A stretch of 14,662 nucleotides of DNA from Devosiaceae bacterium (GTDB lineage: Bacteria; Pseudomonadota; Alphaproteobacteria; Rhizobiales; Devosiaceae): positions 1 through 14,662 of the forward strand of contig JAKISM010000045.1 of assembly GCA_021648585.1 (NCBI GenBank), written 5' to 3'. Under the pieces are notes generated by a model. That model had not been told where the DNA came from and did not search any database. It worked only from the letters and a program-made list of their open reading frames with translations. A program made the translations under genes and the position numbers. The first letter of the stretch is position 1. The number at the start of each line of letters is the position of its first letter. Shown here one piece after another: positions 13,177 to 14,662 of the stretch.

Positions 13177-14662
13177 ATGAGCAATAATGATGATAATTTT
13201 AAGCCAAGGTTTGGACGTATTCGCTCTCTTGGAAATAGGTCAGGTAAGCGATATATTAATCAAGTTTTGAATGCAGCAGGAAAAATCAATCCTGGGTTTG
13301 GAAAACGATCCCCCCATTCACTATTTACAGGTCGAAATATCGGACGTGGAAATATCAAAGGTTTGTCATTTTCTCACCAAAAGTTTCGCCAGCGTCGGGT
13401 TGTTATCAAAGCACGTTTTGTGAAATTTGCAGGTGCTGGTTTTAGAAAAGCCGTTACGCACTTAAATTATGTGCAACGTGATGGTGTTTCTAAAGAAGGA
13501 GAAGCTGGCACACTTTATAATAAAACACTAGACGATGTGGACGGTGAAAAATTTCTAAGCCAAGCAAAAGAAGATAGACATCAATTTCGTTTTATCGTTT
13601 CGCCAGAAGAAGCAAATGAACTTAGCGACATGAAAATCTTTACTCGGGATCTTATGGCTCAAGTTGAAAAAGATTTACAAACAAAACTTAATTGGGTTGC
13701 TACAGATCATTATAACACTGATAATCCACACACCCACATTATTGTTCGTGGAATAGATGAGAAAGGTCGAGACCTTATCATTGCTAAAGATTATCTCTCA
13801 AGGGGATTTAGAGAGCGAGCCAGCGAATTAATGAGTGCTGAACTTGGGCAACGTCAGGATCATGAAATCGAACAAGCAATGCAACGAGAAACACAACAGA
13901 ACCGTTTTACCTCAATTGATAAAAACCTTATTAGAAATTCCGATAATGGTTTGCTTGATATGCGCAAAGATGATTTGGTTAAATATTCTAAATTCAAACG
14001 AGAGCTTGAATTATCTCGCCTCACTAAGCTCAAAACAATGGGATTAGCAAAAGAGGTTTCTACTGGACGCTGGCAGCTATCAGAAAAGCTAGAGCCAACA
14101 TTGCGCTCGCTTGCAGTGCGAGGCGATATTATTAAAACCATGCACACTCAAATGGAGCGGCAAGGTAAAAATCCAATAAGGAGTAATTATGAAATATTAT
14201 ACCCAGAAATCCAGCCAGATAAAAAGATAATTGGCAAGCTGATTGGCAAAGGTCTTTCTGATGAAATCAATGATCGCTATTATCTTATTGTGGAAGGAAT
14301 AGATGGCAAAACTCACTATGCAGATGTTGGGCAGGTTTTTGATATTGAGGCGTATAAAAATGGAAGCATTGTTGAACTATCACCACAAAATATTGAGCCT
14401 TCAAAAGTTGATTATAATATTGCGAAAATAGCTAATGCCAACAAAGGAATATATAGCGAAGAATTGCACAAGCGACACGACCCTAAAGCCTCAAGAGAAT
14501 ATATCCGCACTCACATTCGGCGCTTAGAGGCATTACGCAGAAATAATATCACTAGAAGATTTATTGATGGCAGTTGGGAAGTGCCAAATAATTATATCAA
14601 TGAAATTTCTCAACTTAACAAAACACGAGTACAACAATCCCCCATAAAAATAACTACTCGCT
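13177..14662 (+). CDS. rlxS: RlxS-type relaxase / mobilization nuclease (DUF3363), 3' end outside the window
   Basis: The open frame from ATG 13177 (AGGAGA at 13161-13166) runs to the right edge without a stop, 495 residues so far. It is a MOBP-like relaxase of the VirD2/DUF3363 type. Visible parts: an arginine-rich N-terminus (10-80), the motif AVTHLNYVQRDG with candidate catalytic Y98, and the metal-binding motif DHYNTDNPHTHIIVRG with H178, H185 and H187, followed by GRDLIIAKDYLSRGFRERAS. The DUF3363 region follows from about residue 250. It nicks the element at oriT and stays bound to the 5' end of the transferred strand. On ICEMlSymR7A, rlxS belongs to the rdfS operon; here IS66 separates it from rdfS, DUF2840 and traF, so it may depend on a local promoter after the IS. 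No internal stop or frameshift was seen. Confidence 0.92.
   Translation, partial: MSNNDDNFKPRFGRIRSLGNRSGKRYINQVLNAAGKINPGFGKRSPHSLFTGRNIGRGNIKGLSFSHQKFRQRRVVIKARFVKFAGAGFRKAVTHLNYVQRDGVSKEGEAGTLYNKTLDDVDGEKFLSQAKEDRHQFRFIVSPEEANELSDMKIFTRDLMAQVEKDLQTKLNWVATDHYNTDNPHTHIIVRGIDEKGRDLIIAKDYLSRGFRERASELMSAELGQRQDHEIEQAMQRETQQNRFTSIDKNLIRNSDNGLLDMRKDDLVKYSKFKRELELSRLTKLKTMGLAKEVSTGRWQLSEKLEPTLRSLAVRGDIIKTMHTQMERQGKNPIRSNYEILYPEIQPDKKIIGKLIGKGLSDEINDRYYLIVEGIDGKTHYADVGQVFDIEAYKNGSIVELSPQNIEPSKVDYNIAKIANANKGIYSEELHKRHDPKASREYIRTHIRRLEALRRNNITRRFIDGSWEVPNNYINEISQLNKTRVQQSPIKITTR

Noticed and set aside
1..14662. CRISPR arrays, tRNA or rRNA genes, integrase or att core sites
   Set aside because: No regularly spaced direct repeats, tRNA cloverleaf, conserved rRNA segment or recombinase motif was found on either strand by reading.

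Overview
The window is part of an integrative and conjugative element (ICE) of the ICEMlSymR7A-related type found mainly in Alphaproteobacteria, here in an AT-rich host. This rests on the gene set: ArdA, a long ICE-type ParB, DUF736, a DUF6499-DUF2285 (FseA-like) activator, an RdfS-like HTH protein, DUF2840, the TraF S26 peptidase and a DUF3363/RlxS relaxase. By base composition a low-GC alphaproteobacterium is likely, but genus cannot be read from the sequence. No integrase, att site, tRNA, rRNA or CRISPR array was seen, so both element ends lie outside.

Layout, left to right. (1) The 3' tail of an unidentified gene (1-141) and a small excisionase-type HTH gene cut short by an in-frame TAG (297-449). 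(2) A very AT-rich cargo operon (516-3970): two D12-class DNA adenine methyltransferases and a probable PD-(D/E)XK restriction endonuclease, tightly coupled. Together they look like a type II system with an asymmetric recognition site. (3) A GC-richer, hairpin-filled, non-coding stretch (3971-4384) ending in a ~139-nt imperfect inverted repeat directly upstream of ardA, then ardA with its own terminator, and parB with its own terminator. (4) A second large imperfect inverted repeat (6993-7190) directly upstream of a DUF736 gene, which ends in a 14-bp perfect hairpin. (5) A 17-codon leader ORF overlapping the start of the FseA-like activator. (6) The excision/transfer operon rdfS - DUF2840 - traF - small ORF - rlxS, with successive overlaps of 8, 1 and 11 nt, split by a complete IS66-family element (10034-12958). 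The relaxase resumes after the IS and runs off the right edge.

Expected circuit: the FseA-like protein activates rdfS; RdfS promotes excision; DUF2840, TraF and RlxS prepare DNA processing and transfer. ArdA would protect the incoming DNA, and the restriction-modification cargo would defend the host or stabilise the element. The two large hairpins in front of ardA and DUF736 resemble the single-stranded-DNA promoters (Frpo/ssi type) of conjugative leading regions; this is the most interesting hypothesis in the window. The IS66 insertion with a 6-bp flanking repeat broke a small ORF between traF and rlxS and probably separates the relaxase gene from the rdfS promoter, so this copy of the element may be impaired in transfer.
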